Source: Gorillibacterium sp. (GTDB lineage Bacteria > Bacillota > Bacilli > Paenibacillales > NBRC-103111). Taken from it: a stretch of DNA of 5,904 nucleotides. The notes beneath the pieces were generated by a model. It ran no database searches and had not been told where the DNA came from. It saw only the letters and a list, made by a program, of their open reading frames with translations. Made by a program: the position numbers and the translations under genes. The stretch is taken from positions 1 through 5,904 of the forward strand of contig JACMJI010000390.1 in NCBI GenBank assembly GCA_014380705.1, read 5' to 3'. Below are positions 5,316 through 5,904 of the stretch, piece by piece. Positions within the stretch are counted from its first letter, which is position 1. Each line of letters starts with the position of its first letter.

Positions 5316-5904
5316 CTACTGCTCATCTGCTCCCAAGCCGTAATTAATGGTTATTTTAAGCTCCTTTTGAAAATGTATGGAGTCAACCATATTCTCCACA
5401 ATCATCAGTTTCAAGGGAACTGAGGCCGTCTCAAGCATAGTCTCTACTTTTTGCAGAAAAACGTCCCACTCATTCCCATGCATACGTAATAAATTATGAA
5501 GTGATCGGGTAAGACTCTCGTTATCCCGCTCCATCTGCACCAGCTGAGCTATCTGCTGGTTCAACCGTGCTTCCTCCTCGCGTAAATCCTCTAATTTACG
5601 GTCATAGTTCAGTCGGTCAATTCCTTCCGAGAGGTAAAGATCAACAAGCTTCCTCCTACGCTCTTCCAGCTTCCCGCATCGAGCGGTTAGCCGGCTGATT
5701 TCCGGCAGGGGTGCTCGGTCGGAGCTGCTGCACGAGGTCGTTCCAGGTAGCAGCAGCTGCGGCTCCTTGCCAAGGACACGTGTTAACGTCGCCTTGACAC
5801 GCTCCCACAGGAGCGTGTCAACGGCCTCGGCGTTCCAGTAGCGTGCCGCCAGGCACTTGGCGGTTGGCGCCGGCGGAGCCACGGGGCCTTGCGTCGGCGG
5901 AGCC
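5316..5904 (-). CDS. Large serine recombinase, C-terminal part (runs off the window)
   Basis: This is the 3' end of a site-specific recombinase of the large serine type. The catalytic and recombinase domains lie beyond the window. What is visible is the end of the zinc-ribbon region (the last cysteine in AKCLAARYWNAEAVDTLLWERV, the usual C...Y..EAVD..VW pattern) and a long coiled coil, about residues 62-130 counted from 5882, with the family's RRRKLVDLYLSEGIDRLNYDRKLEDL. After that comes the closing segment LKLMIVENMVDSIHF followed by a beta strand. The coiled coil controls synapsis and the direction of recombination in this family. A GTG at 5882 opens a possible start, but the frame stays open upstream and the GTG sits inside the zinc ribbon, so it is internal. 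Two oddities are a Pro/Ala-rich stretch (APPTQGPVAPPAPTA) next to the last cysteine and a Ser/Leu-rich insert (LLLPGTTSCSSSD). It ends in TAG, about 70 bp from the spoVK junction. It most likely encodes the enzyme that inserted, and could excise, the element. Confidence 0.9.
   Translation of the reverse strand, partial: APPTQGPVAPPAPTAKCLAARYWNAEAVDTLLWERVKATLTRVLGKEPQLLLPGTTSCSSSDRAPLPEISRLTARCGKLEERRRKLVDLYLSEGIDRLNYDRKLEDLREEEARLNQQIAQLVQMERDNESLTRSLHNLLRMHGNEWDVFLQKVETMLETASVPLKLMIVENMVDSIHFQKELKITINYGLGADEQ
5794..5821. repeat. Perfect 12-bp inverted repeat inside the recombinase gene
   Basis: The arms TTGACACGCTCC (5794-5805) and GGAGCGTGTCAA (5810-5821) pair perfectly around a 4-nt loop. 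The repeat lies in the codons for the conserved VDTLLWERVK segment just after the zinc ribbon. It would form a strong hairpin in the recombinase mRNA. It may be a by-product of codon choice. Confidence 0.7.
5871..5904. repeat. 24-bp period direct repeat in the recombinase gene
   Basis: CGGCGGAGCC occurs at 5871-5880 and again at 5895-5904, 24 bp apart, encoding the repeated APP of a Pro/Ala-rich stretch with an 8-residue period. The array may continue past the window edge. Confidence 0.5.

Larger units (their letters stand above)
5316..5904 (-). mobile_element. Edge of an integrated element interrupting spoVK
   Basis: Sequence from about 5250 to the window end is foreign to the spoVK locus and contains the recombinase gene at its terminal position, the layout of skin-like intervening elements, integrated prophages and other serine-recombinase elements. 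Only one edge is visible, so its size, its other genes and its type (prophage, ICE or decayed remnant) are unknown. The 5' half of spoVK should follow its other end if the insertion was simple. Confidence 0.75.

Overview
The window looks like a chromosomal segment of a spore-forming Firmicute of the Bacillus/Paenibacillus type. Every gene lies on the minus strand. In reading order (high to low coordinate) they are: the end of a large serine recombinase, the C-terminal part of the sporulation ATPase SpoVK, the GTPase HflX, a PLP enzyme of the YnbB/methionine gamma-lyase-like family, the nitrogen repressor GlnR, and glutamine synthetase GlnA. The order spoVK-hflX-ynbB-glnR-glnA matches the B. 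subtilis locus as I know it, so the backbone is ordinary and the departures from it are what matter. The protein sequences and the glnRA promoter layout fit Paenibacillus or a close relative, but I cannot fix the genus from the sequence alone.

Region by region: 1-214 is non-coding, with a short tandem hexamer array and weak dyads. At 215-260 a long hairpin ends the glnRA transcript. glnA (269-1606) and glnR (1634-2050) form the classical glnRA operon. Its promoter (2084-2113) has a perfect 17-bp GlnR/TnrA box at 2118-2134, placed just upstream of the -35 as in B. subtilis. ynbB (2178-3431) is intact. hflX (3461-4774) is full length but carries an in-frame TAG exactly between its N-terminal region and its GTPase domain.

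From 4812 to about 5249 there is only the C-terminal 40-45% of spoVK: arginine finger, sensor 2 and lid. Its Walker A and Walker B half is replaced at about 5241-5249 by foreign sequence, and within 70 bp of the break the 3' end of a large serine recombinase gene begins (5316 to beyond 5904). The arrangement resembles sporulation genes split by skin-like elements (sigK, spsM, spoVFB), where a recombinase at the element edge restores the gene in the mother cell. The missing 5' half of spoVK would lie at the far end of the element, outside this window. Whether the element excises in a programmed way or has simply destroyed spoVK cannot be decided here.

Nitrogen assimilation (glnRA) appears intact and conventionally regulated. 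The upstream half of the locus (spoVK and hflX) is disrupted in two independent ways.
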